Shown: positions 4,717 to 5,093 of the stretch, in pieces
Layout of the letters: each line of letters begins with the position of its first letter
Numbering within the stretch: position 1 is the stretch's first letter
Source of the DNA: Deltaproteobacteria bacterium
GTDB lineage: Bacteria; Desulfobacterota; DSM-4660; Desulfatiglandales; HGW-15
Assembly (NCBI GenBank): GCA_019308525.1
Contig: JAFDIC010000310.1
Span: 1 to 5,093 of the forward strand
Length of the DNA stretch: 5,093 nucleotides
Direction: 5' to 3'
Notes under the pieces: model-generated
Seen by the model: the letters and a program-made list of their open reading frames with translations, nothing else
Database searches by the model: none
What the model was told of the DNA's origin: nothing
Position numbers and translations under genes: made by a program

Positions 4717-5093
4717 GATTTCTGGACACAAATATATTCATTAGATACCTCACTAACGATGTCCCTGAAAAGGCAGACAAATGCGAAAGGATCTTTAAGA
4801 AAGCGGTCGACCGAAAAGACAGCTTCTTCACAACTCAAATGGTTATTGCTGAAATCGTTTGGGTACTGGAATCCTATTATGAACTTCCCAACGAGGAGGT
4901 GCGGGACAGGGTGGAAAAAATTCTTAACACGCCAAATCTTTTTTGCCCGAACAGGGATCTCATCTTGGCTGCCCTTAACCTTTATGTTGATAAAAACATG
5001 GACTTCATTGACGCGCATAACGCCCTGATTCTTAAGCAAGAGGGCATAAGGGAAGTCTATTCCTATGACACAGATTATGACAGGATTGATTGG
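4713..5093 (+). CDS. vapC: PIN-domain ribonuclease toxin (VapC type), 3' end cut by the window
   Basis: Translation from ATG 4713 (ATGA overlap with the antitoxin; GGAG at 4701-4704, 8 nt spacing) stays open for 127 codons to the last base of the window without a stop. The protein begins MRFLDTNIFIRYL, the classic PIN start with catalytic D5. Other likely metal-binding acids are E47 (VIAEIVWVLE, 44-53), D100 in FIDAHNALIL (98-107) and D119 or D121 in SYDTDYD (117-123). PIN toxins of this kind are Mg2+-dependent RNases that cut tRNA or rRNA. VapC proteins usually have about 125-145 residues, so only a few residues are likely missing. The gene appears intact as far as seen. The first 60 bases have 21 G/C, far below the permease gene, which hints at separate acquisition. 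Confidence 0.88.
   Translation, partial: MRFLDTNIFIRYLTNDVPEKADKCERIFKKAVDRKDSFFTTQMVIAEIVWVLESYYELPNEEVRDRVEKILNTPNLFCPNRDLILAALNLYVDKNMDFIDAHNALILKQEGIREVYSYDTDYDRIDW

Noticed and set aside
4759..5028. Plus-strand open frame of 89 codons at the window end
   Set aside because: It is an alternative frame of the PIN-domain toxin gene; only the 4713 frame gives the FLDTN, AE and DA motifs.
4554..5039. Minus-strand open frame of 161 codons opposite the toxin-antitoxin genes
   Set aside because: Both plus-strand genes have clear domains, SD sites and a typical 4-nt overlap; the antisense product shows no motif.

Overview
The window reads as a metal/metalloid-efflux locus followed by a toxin-antitoxin pair, all on the + strand. 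The likely host is an anaerobic, mid-GC bacterium. A DUF318/ArsP-type permease, a CxxC redox protein of the TM0996/MTH895 type, an ArsR-family regulator and a small 'MCC..CC' Cys-rich module together are, in my experience, typical of Desulfobacterota, Nitrospirota-like lineages and methanogens. This placement is inference from gene content; no marker gene is present.

Layout. 1-257 has no convincing gene, only weak promoter-like boxes and possibly the last codons of an upstream gene. 258-1430 encodes a polytopic permease with an internal duplication and a CSC motif. 1433-1548 is a roughly 116-bp imperfect palindrome of the dispersed intergenic-repeat type. 1565-2071 encodes a two-domain thioredoxin-like protein. 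2072-2158 carries a TTGACA promoter with repeats overlapping the start of the next gene. 2159-2638 encodes an ArsR-type repressor with a Cys-rich tail. That tail begins at its own ATG (2510) behind a near-ideal Shine-Dalgarno sequence, so a separate 42-residue protein may also be made. 2648-3607 and 3604-4362 encode an ABC-2 type exporter (ATPase and permease, 4-nt overlap), very probably in the regulator's transcript. 4363-4461 has a promoter-like pair, nested inverted repeats and a strong SD. 4462-4716 and 4713-5093 encode an AbrB-fold antitoxin and a PIN-domain toxin (VapBC type, 4-nt overlap); the toxin runs off the window end and so has no stop codon here.

Working model (inference). The ArsR protein senses a thiophilic metal or metalloid and controls its own operon with the ABC exporter, and perhaps the upstream permease/redox pair. 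The permease exports the toxic species, the CxxC protein supplies thiol chemistry, and the Cys-rich module binds or relays metal. The VapBC pair is visibly more AT-rich than the permease gene and looks like a separate acquisition. The most unusual point is the ArsR/Cys-rich arrangement, which looks like two genes fused in frame with the second gene's ribosome binding site kept intact.
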